DNA from: Gammaproteobacteria bacterium
GTDB taxonomy: Bacteria > Pseudomonadota > Gammaproteobacteria > Xanthomonadales > SZUA-5
Reading direction: 5' to 3'
Assembly (NCBI GenBank): GCA_030430155.1
Contig: JAUIFV010000026.1
Location: forward strand, 1-38,481
DNA length: 38,481 nucleotides
Each line of letters begins with the position of its first letter. Position 1 is the stretch's first letter. Below the pieces are notes generated by a model, which saw nothing but the letters and a program-made list of their open reading frames with translations, ran no database searches and was not told the origin of the DNA. Both the position numbers and the translations under genes were made by a program. Below are positions 23,558 through 32,388 of this stretch, piece by piece.

Positions 23558-24397
23558 CTAGCGCTCCGGCCAGTACTTGGCGTGAGCGCGACCGCGTTCG
23601 CGGCGCATCCGCTCGCTCAGTTCCTGCGCGGACTGGCGCCACTGTGTCGCCATCTGCAGGCGCTCGGCCGCCGTTGTGCCCGGCATCGGCGACAGCAACG
23701 CGATGCTGCGATCCAAGTTCTCGATGGCCGCCTGCACCTGTTCGGGATGGTCCACGCAGCGCTGGTCTGAAAGTCGGGCCGTTGCCGCCAGCAGGTAGGC
23801 TGAACTGGCCAGATCGACGTCTGCCGGCTGCAGGCTCTCGGCTTCGGCAGCAGCAATGTCGGCGTGTTTGGCGGCGCTATCCCGGTGGAACAGGCTCAGC
23901 TCCGCGGTAGCCAGAGAGAGCCAGGCGTGTGCAGACAGTTCGGTGGCTGGCTGTGCGATACGGCGGCGCTCCCAAAGCAGCTCGCGCAGGCGCTGCTGGA
24001 TCTCGGTGTTGTCCTGCGCATCAAGCAGATCGAGCTCGGCCAGGGCGATCTGCAGATCGTCATGGCGAAAAGCTGGCGGATCGGCGTGGTTCAGCCGCAG
24101 CACCCGCTGGTATGCCAACCGCGCTGCGTCCCGTTCCTCTGCGTACGGGAAGGCCAGCCGCGCGTAGTTGTAAGCCAGCACCGCAGTGACGGAATCGTCG
24201 CCCAGTTCCGCTTCAGCGGCATCCCAGGCGGCGCGGGCGTGGCGCATCGCCGCTTCCAGCTGTCCGACTTGGAATGCCTCGGTATAGGCGGCGTATGCGC
24301 TGAGGTGGCGGTCGGCGCAGAGCGCGAGCGGCGACATCATCAGTCCAGTCAGCGCCATTGCGCAGAGCAGGGGTTTGCAACGCCGTGCAGTTGGCAT
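23558..24397 (-). CDS. Periplasmic TPR-like helical repeat protein
   Basis: The 279-residue product starts with a signal peptide (MPTARRCKPLLCAMALTG..., cleavage near LCA/DR). The mature part is helical throughout and Ala/Leu/Glu-rich, with repeat units resembling TPRs: YTEAFQVGQLEAAMRHARAA, LAYNYARLAFPYAEERDAAR, WLSLATAELSLFHRDSAAKH and SSAYLLAATARLSDQ. It may therefore be a scaffold for protein-protein contacts in the periplasm. There are no catalytic motifs. The start is ATG 24397 with AAGAG upstream. It is divergent from the beta-helix protein gene across 259 bp, a shared promoter region. No specific family is recognised. Confidence 0.7.
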   Translation of the reverse strand: MPTARRCKPLLCAMALTGLMMSPLALCADRHLSAYAAYTEAFQVGQLEAAMRHARAAWDAAEAELGDDSVTAVLAYNYARLAFPYAEERDAARLAYQRVLRLNHADPPAFRHDDLQIALAELDLLDAQDNTEIQQRLRELLWERRRIAQPATELSAHAWLSLATAELSLFHRDSAAKHADIAAAEAESLQPADVDLASSAYLLAATARLSDQRCVDHPEQVQAAIENLDRSIALLSPMPGTTAAERLQMATQWRQSAQELSERMRRERGRAHAKYWPER

Positions 24398-24583
24398 GTG
24401 TGGGTACTCTTGCGGTCAGACGCGGCCGAGTTGAGCACAGCGCAGACGTCGCCGAGCGGCAAGCGCCATCAAAGCTCAAGGATCGACACGAGCTCAGGCG
24501 TACCGGTCAAGACTGGTGTCGGCTATGGCCGCCGAAAGCGTCGAAACCGACTAGTCGATCCCAGTCTGCGCCGGACAGCGACC

Positions 24584-24589
24584 TACAAT
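24584..24589 (+). promoter_or_regulatory. Possible -10 box for the beta-helix protein gene
   Basis: TACAAT occurs 68 bases before the ATG at 24657, in the 259-bp divergent spacer. No good -35 box is present at 16-18 bp. The rest of that spacer shows no gene or clear hairpin. Confidence 0.25.
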
Positions 24590-24656
24590 GCTGTACTCGG
24601 CTCCGAGCCTGCGTCACTGAGCACTCGGGCTGAGCCTGTGCAGCTGGAGTATCGCG

Positions 24657-26015
24657 ATGAAGAACGGCTTGGATCGTGGGCGGTCTACCAGTCCGCAGCC
24701 GCATCCAGTGCTCGTCTTGGTCAGGCGGCTGCTGTTGTTGGCGTTCTCCATTGGTACCCATACCCATGCCCTGACGCCGGCCGACGCGCCGCCGTTGCCG
24801 CCGCCCGCGGGAATGACCGTGGTCAACGTCAACACCGCCCAGGCCCTGGCCGATGCCTGCTGGAATCTGACCAGCAATATGGCGATTGTGATCGCTCCGG
24901 GGGATTACAACCTGGCAGCGGTGGCGTTTCCCAACGGTGTCGACGGACGCTTGACCGTGGGCCGCTTCGGCGCGGCGCCGATCAGCAACATTCAGATACG
25001 CGGCGCTACATCCAACCCGGCCGACGTGCGCCTGCACGGCGCCGGCATGCTCAATCCCGTGGTCCCCTTCGGACTGCAGATCTTCACCGCCACTGACGTC
25101 ACCATCGCCGATCTGTCGGTGGACTCGGTCTACTATCACGCGGTGATGGTCTCGGGGAATCAGGGTGCGCAGCGGATTCGCTTGTACAACCTGCGCCTGT
25201 ACGATGCCGGCCAGCAGATCATCAAGGGCACCGCTGGCGGCGACGATGTGAGCGTCGAATCCAGCGAGCTCTACTACACCGCAGGCGCAGTGCAGCATCC
25301 TGAGGGCTCGCCGCCCAACTCCTGCTACACCAACGCCATCGACGGGGTGAACACCGATCGCTGGGTGGTTCGGGATAATTGGATTCACGACATCCGCTGT
25401 CAGAACAACGCCCTGGCCGGACCTTCGGTGCTGCTGTGGCAGGGTTCGCAGGACACGGTGGTAGAGCGCAACACCATCACCAACTCCTCGCGCGGCATCT
25501 CGCTCGGCCTGGTCAGCGCCAGCGATCATGGCGGCGGATTGGTGCGCAACAACTTCATCAGCTGGGATCTCGGGGCCAGCTACGCGGTGGATGTGCCGAT
25601 CTACGTCGCCTCCTCCAACGCCCGCGTGCTGCACAACACCGCGCTGACCGCAGGTGCCTACCCCAACGCCATCGAGGTGCGCTACACCGGCGCCAACAAC
25701 CAAGTGCGCAACAACCTGCTGGACGCGGCCATCGCCCTGCGTAACGGTGCGCAGGCCGCACAGTCGGGCAACCTCAACAACGCTCAGAACGCCTGGTTCG
25801 CGAATCCGGACATCGGAGATCTGCATCTGACCGAACTGGCCGCGGCCGCCTTCGGTGCCGGTACGCCGCTGCCCGAGGTGATCGACGACTTTGACGCCCA
25901 ATCCCGGCCCAGCGCCGCGGCGGTCGACCTGGGTGCCGATCAATGGCAGCCCAGCGACGAACTGCACGCGGACGGATTCGAAGGGTCATCGGCCGCTCAA
26001 GGCACCTCGAACTGA
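24657..26015 (+). CDS. Secreted right-handed parallel beta-helix protein with C-terminal DGFE motif
   Basis: The 452-residue protein has a long polar N-region and a hydrophobic signal segment at about 18-36. Residues about 55-390 contain the Asn-rich ladder of a parallel beta-helix, with repeats such as IQIRGATSN, VTIADLSVDSVYYHAVMV, IRLYNLRLYDAG, WVVRDNWIHDI, TVVERNTITNSSRG and GLVRNNFISWD. This fold is shared by pectate lyases and many carbohydrate-binding or degrading proteins (choice-of-anchor Q type proteins are similar). No pectate lyase active site is evident, so enzyme activity is uncertain. The end carries VDLGADQWQP and then HADGFEG; the DGFE motif recurs in the giant neighbour protein. 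It is convergent with that gene across a GC-rich hairpin. Confidence 0.85.
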   Translation: MKNGLDRGRSTSPQPHPVLVLVRRLLLLAFSIGTHTHALTPADAPPLPPPAGMTVVNVNTAQALADACWNLTSNMAIVIAPGDYNLAAVAFPNGVDGRLTVGRFGAAPISNIQIRGATSNPADVRLHGAGMLNPVVPFGLQIFTATDVTIADLSVDSVYYHAVMVSGNQGAQRIRLYNLRLYDAGQQIIKGTAGGDDVSVESSELYYTAGAVQHPEGSPPNSCYTNAIDGVNTDRWVVRDNWIHDIRCQNNALAGPSVLLWQGSQDTVVERNTITNSSRGISLGLVSASDHGGGLVRNNFISWDLGASYAVDVPIYVASSNARVLHNTALTAGAYPNAIEVRYTGANNQVRNNLLDAAIALRNGAQAAQSGNLNNAQNAWFANPDIGDLHLTELAAAAFGAGTPLPEVIDDFDAQSRPSAAAVDLGADQWQPSDELHADGFEGSSAAQGTSN

Positions 26016-26022
26016 CTGCTGA

Positions 26023-26057
26023 GCGGTGGCGGGCGGCACCCGCCGGGTCGCCGCCGC
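26023..26057. terminator. GC-rich branched hairpin between convergent surface-protein genes
   Basis: GCGGTGGCG (26023-26031) pairs with CGCCGCCGC (26049-26057, one G-U), and inside it GGCGG pairs with CCGCC with a four-base bulge. The position after the beta-helix stop and before the giant gene's stop fits a bidirectional terminator, although there is no T-run. Confidence 0.5.
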
Positions 26058-26102
26058 GCTATCGCCAGTTGGTCGAACGTCTCGATTGGGCGTCAACGTC
26101 GT

Positions 26103-29100
26103 TCAGTCCTCTGGCTCGGTCGGCAAGAATATTCCGACGAACACACCGACGTTGCCGCTGGCCAGGCCGAAAGTGACGATCAGCACCGGGGCCGGCAAGG
26201 CCAGCGGGCCGTCATTGACATAAGCCGAGTCGAAGCCGTCAGGGAATATTAATTGTCGGCAGCCGGGCGTCGCATCAAGCAGGCAGCCGTTGCGCACATC
26301 GCCAGGGCTGCTGATCGCGCCCTTGACCAGGCCGACCGTATTGTTGCCGATGTCGGCGGCGGCCTTGAGGTTAGCCAGGAGCTTGTTGATATCCTTCAAA
26401 TTCTGCGCCGTGGATAGCGCCGAGCTCAGTATGCTCTGCGCCTGGGCGATGGCATCGGGGCCGATCATGATGGTGCTGTTGGCCTGCGCATAGGACTCAA
26501 AGCCAACCCCTTCGGCCACCGAATTGGGAATCTTGGCGACGTGGATGGACAGGCTGGCGGCGGTGACTATCCCGGACAGATTGCCGGCATTGGCGTAGTC
26601 AAGGAGCAGGTTCTCACCGATCAGCACCACCGCTGCGCGTATCAAATCGCCGATCAGCGGCTTGTAGACCTTCTTGATGATGTTGCCGCGTATACGGGTG
26701 GCGCTGAGCACCCCGGCCAGGGTGAAGCGCACCGATTTGGCCATCTGCAGCGGCGCCTGCGGACCGAGCAGCCCGGCGTCACTCAGGGCCTGATGCACGG
26801 CGTCGATATCGCTGGCCAGCATTTGCGGAATGCGATGGTTGAGCAACTCCACGCTGGGTCCCAATGCGCCCAGCACGCCCGGCACGCTGGGCTCCAGGCC
26901 GTCGATGCCGGCGGCCTGGGCGAGCAGGCGCTGGTTTAGATTGAAGACTTCGATGTCCGGGGTCAGCGGATTGGCTACCAGTGCGGCCATCTGCGCCAGG
27001 CTCTGACCCAGCGCGGCGCTGCCGGCCAGATAGGCGCTGTCGTCGACAGCGGGGCTCTGACCCATGCTGATCGCGGTATCGCGATCGGGCGGCACACCGC
27101 CGTCCGGCGCCAGCGGGGTCAGGCCGCGGATGCGATCCACGCTCAAGCTTTCACGCAAGGTCTGCAGCTGCGCATCGATGGCCTGTATCGCCGGCACATC
27201 GTTGATCAATACCGCCGCCTCAAGCTCGGCAAATAGCCGGTCGGCGCTCTCCAGCTGCGCACCCAGCTCGGCGAATATGTCGCCTTCGGGCGCATCGGCG
27301 ATGGCCTCCATCACCACCAACTCGGTGGCAAAGCTTTCCATGGTCGCCGGCAGATCCACCTGCAGCAGGAACTCGCCCTGGGTGGTGGCGCTGGTCATGA
27401 CGCTGCCGGCTCCCGCCGTTGGCAGCGGACCGCTGGTGGTGCCGGGCACCGCCTCGACGATGCTGATATTGGCGGCGGGCTGCGGGTCCAGCGGCATGCC
27501 GTCGTTGCTGAATACGGTGATCGCCAGCGCCGAGCTCTGGCCGCCGATCAGCACCGGGCTGTCGATGGCGATGTCGATGCGCGGGCCGCCGGAAACGGTC
27601 AGATCGACGTTGGATCCGGGCGCTGCGTCGCGTCCGGGGGCCGGGCTCTGCGTGATGACTGTGCCCAGCGGCAGATCATCGCGATTGACGTAGGTGGTGG
27701 CGCCGAGCATCAGATTGGCATCGACCAGCCGATTGCCGGCGTTGAGCAGATCCAGTCCGACCACCCGCGGCACCGTTACCGGCGCCGGTCCCAGCGAGAC
27801 CTCCAGTCGCACCGAGTCTCCCGCTGCGGCGGCGCTGCCGCCAATCGGCAGCTGCGCGCGTACCTGGCCGGCGGGCACCACCGGGTCGAACACCGGGGCG
27901 ATGGGATTGGCGGCCAGATCGGCCGCCTCAACAGTGGCGACCGCGGCGGCCTGGGTCTGGCCGACCACGTCGGGCACGGTGGTGGCCATTCGCACCAGCA
28001 CCTCGAACAGCTGGGTATCGCTGTAGCCCAGGGTGTCGGTGACCTGCAGGATGATCGGATGGCTGCCCAGGTCGCCCATGGTCGGCGTCCAGGTGATCAA
28101 GCCCAGCGCATCCACGCTCATCCCGGCCGGCGCCTGCACCAACAGGTAGCTCAGGCTTTCGCCGACGTCCGGATCCACCGCCAGCACCGGATAGCTGTAG
28201 GGGAAGTCGGGCGAGGCGAGGGTCCGCGGGTTGGACAGGATCTGCGGCGCGTTGTTCGGCGGCAGCACCTCGATCTCTACCGTGGCCACGTTGGAGAGCA
28301 ACTCGCCATCGGAGGCTCTGTAGGTGAACTGATCGATCTGCGGGGTGCGCTCTTCGGGCAGCAGCGCGTTGACCCGGTTGGTATTCAATCCCGGCAGCAG
28401 CCAGTGCGGCTGCTCGCGCGCCGGCACCGTGCCGTCGGCGTTGACGTTGGTGACGTGGTAGTTCCACTGATTCCACACCGGCTGCGCCGCCGGCCAGTCG
28501 TCGTTGGGGCCTTCGTAGACGCGGAGGATGTCGGAAGCGCCGGTGCCAAAGCGCGATTCGCCGTGGATCACCAGTTCTGAGGCGCCGTCGGCGTCAATGT
28601 CGGCCAGGATCGGCATGGCCCGGATACCGGAATCGTTGTCCAGGTCGAAGATGCCGATCAGGGTGCCGTCTACGCCGTTGAGCAGGTGCATGTTGATTTC
28701 ACCATCGATGATTCCAACCTCGACCTTGCCGTCGCCGTCGAAGTCCATCACCACCGGGCCGTAGTAGAAGGGATCAAAACTCGGATCCTCCATCGGTGGG
28801 TAGCGCCACTTCAGACTGCCATCGATACCGTTGTAGACCTCCATGAATCCGTCTGAGGACCCATTGCCGGCGACCGAGAGGACATCGGCGCGGCCGTCAT
28901 CGTCGACATCGGCAACCACCAGCGGCAGATCTTCCTCAAAGGTGGTCGGGACCTGCCACTTGATGCTGCCGTCGTGCTCATACACCGTCGTTTCGTCGGT
29001 ATCGGTGCCGCGAATCAGCTCCGGGAAGGGGTCATCATCCAGATTGGCGGCGATCGGCGTGGAGCGCGGTGCGGAGAGATCGCCGGGTACCGTCCACAGC

Positions 29101-30899
29101 ACCTCGCCAGTGTGGGAAAAGGCCGCTCCGGAAACCAGGATTTCGGGATCGCCGTCCAGATCCAGATCGACGATCTCCACGGTCAGCTCGATGCCGCTGC
29201 GCACAAAACCGGCATTGCGCGCATAGCGGGTGAACAGCAGTCGGCCGTTGTTGTCGAAGACAGTGACGCCAATCGCATCAGTTTGTGCGTGGGGGAAGAT
29301 CAGCTCCGGGGTGCCGTCGCCATCCAGATCGGCGGTGCCGATCTCGCCGTCGGCATTGCCGCGCTGATTGATGGTGTCATCTTCAAAAATCCCGACTTCC
29401 GGCAACGCGTCGCTGATCCACTTGAGAGTACCGTCGTGCTCAAACGCAATCAGCTTGCGACCAACTTGGGTAACATTGCGGCCGTTTTCACTACCGATGG
29501 CGACCATTTCGATGCGCCCGTCCAGGTCGATGTCGGCGAGCAGGAAGCCCTGGTCATTGGCCACGCTGCGGTCGTAGGGCGGGGTTTGGTACACCGTGCT
29601 GCCGTCATCGCCGCGAACAATCAGGGCGCGATTGGCGTTTGCGGTGCCGTTGCTGTAGCGGACCACGACATCGACGCTGCCGTCGCCGTCCATATCGGCC
29701 AGTCGGGGCATGCCCAGGCGCGCGCCGTTGGGGCTCTGCACCCGATATTTCTCGATGAACCCGAACGGACTGAGGTTTAGATCCGGGGTGTAGCTGAAGC
29801 CGCCGTCGGCGGCGAGGGCCAGCGTGCCGGCGCCGGCATCGGTCTCCAGCTGGGCGCTGATGGCGGTTTGATTCGGATCTTCGTCGTTGATCAACACGCC
29901 TAAGGAAGGCACCGTCAAGGTCTCGCCGCGCTCGACGCTGTACGCGTCGTCGACGGCGATCGGCGCCACATTGTTGTCGATCAGGATGCTGAAGCTGGCG
30001 CTGTCACTACCACCGCGACCATCGCTGACGCTTACGCTCACGGATTCACTGCCCTGGGTGAGGCTGGTCGGGGTCCAGCCGATCAAACCGCTGGCGCTAA
30101 TGATCATTCCGATGGGCGCCTCGGTGAGCGTGAACTGCAGCGGATCCATGTCCGCATCGGTGGCGATCAGCTGCAGGCTGAAGGGCTGATTGAGGATCGC
30201 GCCCTGGTCGCCTGGCGGGGTCAGTACGGGGGCCTGATTGGCGTCGATGACCTGCACCTGAAAGCTCTCGGTATCGGCAAAGCCGCGGCTGTCGGTCACC
30301 CGCACGGTGACCGGGTGGCTGCCCAGGTCGGCCAGCGTGGGCGTCCAGCTCAGCAGCCCGCTGCCCGGATCGAGCACCATCCCGCCGGGCGCCACGTCCA
30401 GGCTGTAGCTGAGCGTGTCGCCGAGGTCCGGATCGGTGGCCGGTATGTTGAAACTCAGGGTCTGGGTGGCGACCACAAAGCGCTCGCCGATGCTGTCGAT
30501 CAGCGGCGGTGAGTTGGGCAGCAGCACTTCGATGACGAAGGACTCGGTATCCACCGCGCCCTGGTCGTCCTCGGCGCGCACCGTCACCGGGTGCTGGCCG
30601 CCGTCGGCCAGCGTCGGGGTCCAACTCAGCACGCCCGCGTTGTCGATGCTCAAACCGGTTGGGCCGCTGTCGATGGCGTAGAGAACTACCGTACTGGCTG
30701 GCGGCAGCACCTGCAGTTGGTGGCCCAGCGGTTGCTCGGCGACCCCGGCCAGCAGGTCCAGAGGTACGATTCGGAAATCGCCCTCGAAGCCGTCGGAGAA
30801 GATGGCGCCGGGAACGCCGCGCTGCGCCTGCGCGCTGTGCCAGCCAGCATTGGCAAGCAAGAGAATGGCGATTGCGAAGAGGCGGATCAGCACGTTCAT
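26103..30899 (-). CDS. Giant secreted Ig-like/FG-GAP/PASTA protein
   Basis: The protein has 1598 residues. A signal peptide (1-25) and IFSDGFEG (33-40) are followed by three putative-Ig (He_PIG-type) domains to about 305, each with the phrase LSWTPT or GWTPT. A cadherin-like segment (VDDAYSVERGETLTV) follows. Integrin-like FG-GAP/VCBS repeats (about 390-805) have DMDGDG and DLDGDG calcium loops. Another Ig-like domain follows, then two PASTA domains starting near 973 and 1046 (VPDVVGQT, VPRVVGLDL). The final 450 residues are largely helical, with a second IFPDGFDSA at 1551. The start overlaps the upstream TAA by one base (TAATG) after GGAGGA, so translation is coupled to the PD40 gene. The likely role is adhesion, probably calcium-dependent. 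Confidence 0.88.
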   Translation of the reverse strand: MNVLIRLFAIAILLLANAGWHSAQAQRGVPGAIFSDGFEGDFRIVPLDLLAGVAEQPLGHQLQVLPPASTVVLYAIDSGPTGLSIDNAGVLSWTPTLADGGQHPVTVRAEDDQGAVDTESFVIEVLLPNSPPLIDSIGERFVVATQTLSFNIPATDPDLGDTLSYSLDVAPGGMVLDPGSGLLSWTPTLADLGSHPVTVRVTDSRGFADTESFQVQVIDANQAPVLTPPGDQGAILNQPFSLQLIATDADMDPLQFTLTEAPIGMIISASGLIGWTPTSLTQGSESVSVSVSDGRGGSDSASFSILIDNNVAPIAVDDAYSVERGETLTVPSLGVLINDEDPNQTAISAQLETDAGAGTLALAADGGFSYTPDLNLSPFGFIEKYRVQSPNGARLGMPRLADMDGDGSVDVVVRYSNGTANANRALIVRGDDGSTVYQTPPYDRSVANDQGFLLADIDLDGRIEMVAIGSENGRNVTQVGRKLIAFEHDGTLKWISDALPEVGIFEDDTINQRGNADGEIGTADLDGDGTPELIFPHAQTDAIGVTVFDNNGRLLFTRYARNAGFVRSGIELTVEIVDLDLDGDPEILVSGAAFSHTGEVLWTVPGDLSAPRSTPIAANLDDDPFPELIRGTDTDETTVYEHDGSIKWQVPTTFEEDLPLVVADVDDDGRADVLSVAGNGSSDGFMEVYNGIDGSLKWRYPPMEDPSFDPFYYGPVVMDFDGDGKVEVGIIDGEINMHLLNGVDGTLIGIFDLDNDSGIRAMPILADIDADGASELVIHGESRFGTGASDILRVYEGPNDDWPAAQPVWNQWNYHVTNVNADGTVPAREQPHWLLPGLNTNRVNALLPEERTPQIDQFTYRASDGELLSNVATVEIEVLPPNNAPQILSNPRTLASPDFPYSYPVLAVDPDVGESLSYLLVQAPAGMSVDALGLITWTPTMGDLGSHPIILQVTDTLGYSDTQLFEVLVRMATTVPDVVGQTQAAAVATVEAADLAANPIAPVFDPVVPAGQVRAQLPIGGSAAAAGDSVRLEVSLGPAPVTVPRVVGLDLLNAGNRLVDANLMLGATTYVNRDDLPLGTVITQSPAPGRDAAPGSNVDLTVSGGPRIDIAIDSPVLIGGQSSALAITVFSNDGMPLDPQPAANISIVEAVPGTTSGPLPTAGAGSVMTSATTQGEFLLQVDLPATMESFATELVVMEAIADAPEGDIFAELGAQLESADRLFAELEAAVLINDVPAIQAIDAQLQTLRESLSVDRIRGLTPLAPDGGVPPDRDTAISMGQSPAVDDSAYLAGSAALGQSLAQMAALVANPLTPDIEVFNLNQRLLAQAAGIDGLEPSVPGVLGALGPSVELLNHRIPQMLASDIDAVHQALSDAGLLGPQAPLQMAKSVRFTLAGVLSATRIRGNIIKKVYKPLIGDLIRAAVVLIGENLLLDYANAGNLSGIVTAASLSIHVAKIPNSVAEGVGFESYAQANSTIMIGPDAIAQAQSILSSALSTAQNLKDINKLLANLKAAADIGNNTVGLVKGAISSPGDVRNGCLLDATPGCRQLIFPDGFDSAYVNDGPLALPAPVLIVTFGLASGNVGVFVGIFLPTEPED

Positions 30900-32305
30900 T
30901 ACGGTCCTCCTCCGCTCAGCGGGTTGGCGACCCGGAAGATGTCGCGGGACTGGTTGCTGTCGGCGGGCACCAGATTGGTGGCGTCGGATTCAAAGACGAT
31001 CCACTGGCCGTCCCCAGAGATCGCCGGCGCGACGCTGTGCCCATCGGCCTCGCCGCCGCCATCGGGCACGCTGATCCGCGCCGTGGTGCCGCTGTTGCGG
31101 TCATGGATGAAGATGTCCTGGCGGGCGTTGCCATCGCCGGCAACCAGATTGGATGCGTTGGAGCGGAAGGCGACAAAGCGGCCGTCGTCGCTGATTGAGG
31201 GTGAGAAGCTGTCGTGGTTGGCCTGGGTACCGTCGCTGGCCACGCTGATCCGGGTGGTGGCACCGGTATCCAGGTCGTGGACGAAGATGTCCCAGCGCTG
31301 GTTGTCGTCAGCGGCGACCAGATTGCTGGCCAGCGAGCGGAAGGCGACGTAGCGGCCGTCACCTGAGATCATCGGGTCCATGCTGTCGTCGTCGGCCTGA
31401 GCGCCGATACTGGACACGCTGATTCGGGTGATCGGCCCGGCGATGCCCTGGTAGACGTTGCCGGCATCGAATCGATGCTTGACGAAGACGTCGATGAAAT
31501 CGTTGTCGTCGTCGGCCACCAGATTGCTGGCGTGGCTGTAGAAGGCCACGTGTCGGCCGTCGTCGGAGACCGAGGCGCCAAAGCTGTCCACATTGCCCTC
31601 CGGGCATTCAATGCCTGGATCGCCGATGCACGCGGTGTCGCTGCTGAAATCAGGTCGGCTGAGGCGCTCGACCATGGGCACAGGCTGGGTCACCGCATCG
31701 TAGTAAAAGATGCTGTGCATGTTTTCCTGGCCGATGTTGTCGGGCCTGGCGCTGGTTGGCTCGGACTGCCGAAAGGCAGCCTTGGAATGAAATACCACCG
31801 AACTGCCATCGCCGGAAATGCGGCTTTGCTGGCGCGCCTGGCGGTCGGTGTTGCCGGAACTGAAACTGGGAGCAAGGATCTCGAAGGTGGTGTTGGCGGA
31901 CCGGTCGCGCAGCACGCCCAGGGCGAAGCCCTCATAACCGCTGAACACCACGCGCTGGCCGTCGTCGGACACCGACGGCGCGTAGCTGCCCCGGTACAGA
32001 GCAGCGAAGTTGAGTACATTGCCCATGTCATCGACGTTGACCCGTTCGATGGTCCCGGCAGTCAGATCGCGCAGGAAGACGTCGGGCAACTCGTTGACAT
32101 CGCCGGCGAGCAGATTGCTGGCGCTGGAGCGAAAGGCAATCACGCTGCCGTCGTCGGAAACGCTGGCCTCGTAGCTGCCGTGATTTGACTGGGTGCCGTC
32201 GGTGGCGGTGCTGATGCGCTGGATCTGTGCCTGGGCTGCGCCCGTCGTTGCCAGTGCCGCCAGCAGCCAGCCGAACTGCATCCAGCCGGTGGTGATTGCC
32301 TTCAT
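30899..32305 (-). CDS. Secreted PD40/TolB-like beta-propeller protein
   Basis: This 468-residue protein has a signal peptide (about 1-27, ending AAQAQ) and roughly seven propeller blades of about 55 residues. Each carries a variant of SDDGRFVAFRSNASNLVAGD followed by a D-I/V-F-hydrophobic strand such as DIFVHDLDTGATTRIS. This is the PD40 (WD40-like beta-propeller) repeat of TolB-type proteins and of many secreted propellers. The neighbours suggest a surface or periplasmic binding role. No peptidase domain is attached. It is translationally linked to the giant Ig/FG-GAP gene by TAATG. It lies 83 bp downstream of the kinase gene's stop, on the same strand, so it may be partly co-expressed with the ECF/kinase unit. 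Confidence 0.88.
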   Translation of the reverse strand: MKAITTGWMQFGWLLAALATTGAAQAQIQRISTATDGTQSNHGSYEASVSDDGSVIAFRSSASNLLAGDVNELPDVFLRDLTAGTIERVNVDDMGNVLNFAALYRGSYAPSVSDDGQRVVFSGYEGFALGVLRDRSANTTFEILAPSFSSGNTDRQARQQSRISGDGSSVVFHSKAAFRQSEPTSARPDNIGQENMHSIFYYDAVTQPVPMVERLSRPDFSSDTACIGDPGIECPEGNVDSFGASVSDDGRHVAFYSHASNLVADDDNDFIDVFVKHRFDAGNVYQGIAGPITRISVSSIGAQADDDSMDPMISGDGRYVAFRSLASNLVAADDNQRWDIFVHDLDTGATTRISVASDGTQANHDSFSPSISDDGRFVAFRSNASNLVAGDGNARQDIFIHDRNSGTTARISVPDGGGEADGHSVAPAISGDGQWIVFESDATNLVPADSNQSRDIFRVANPLSGGGP

Positions 32306-32388
32306 CGCGTGCCCCGTTTGATCGCCGTTGCTAGAGGACCAAGCGCAACACGGCGGGAAACTCCATCACGGGGCAATGATTTTCTTGA

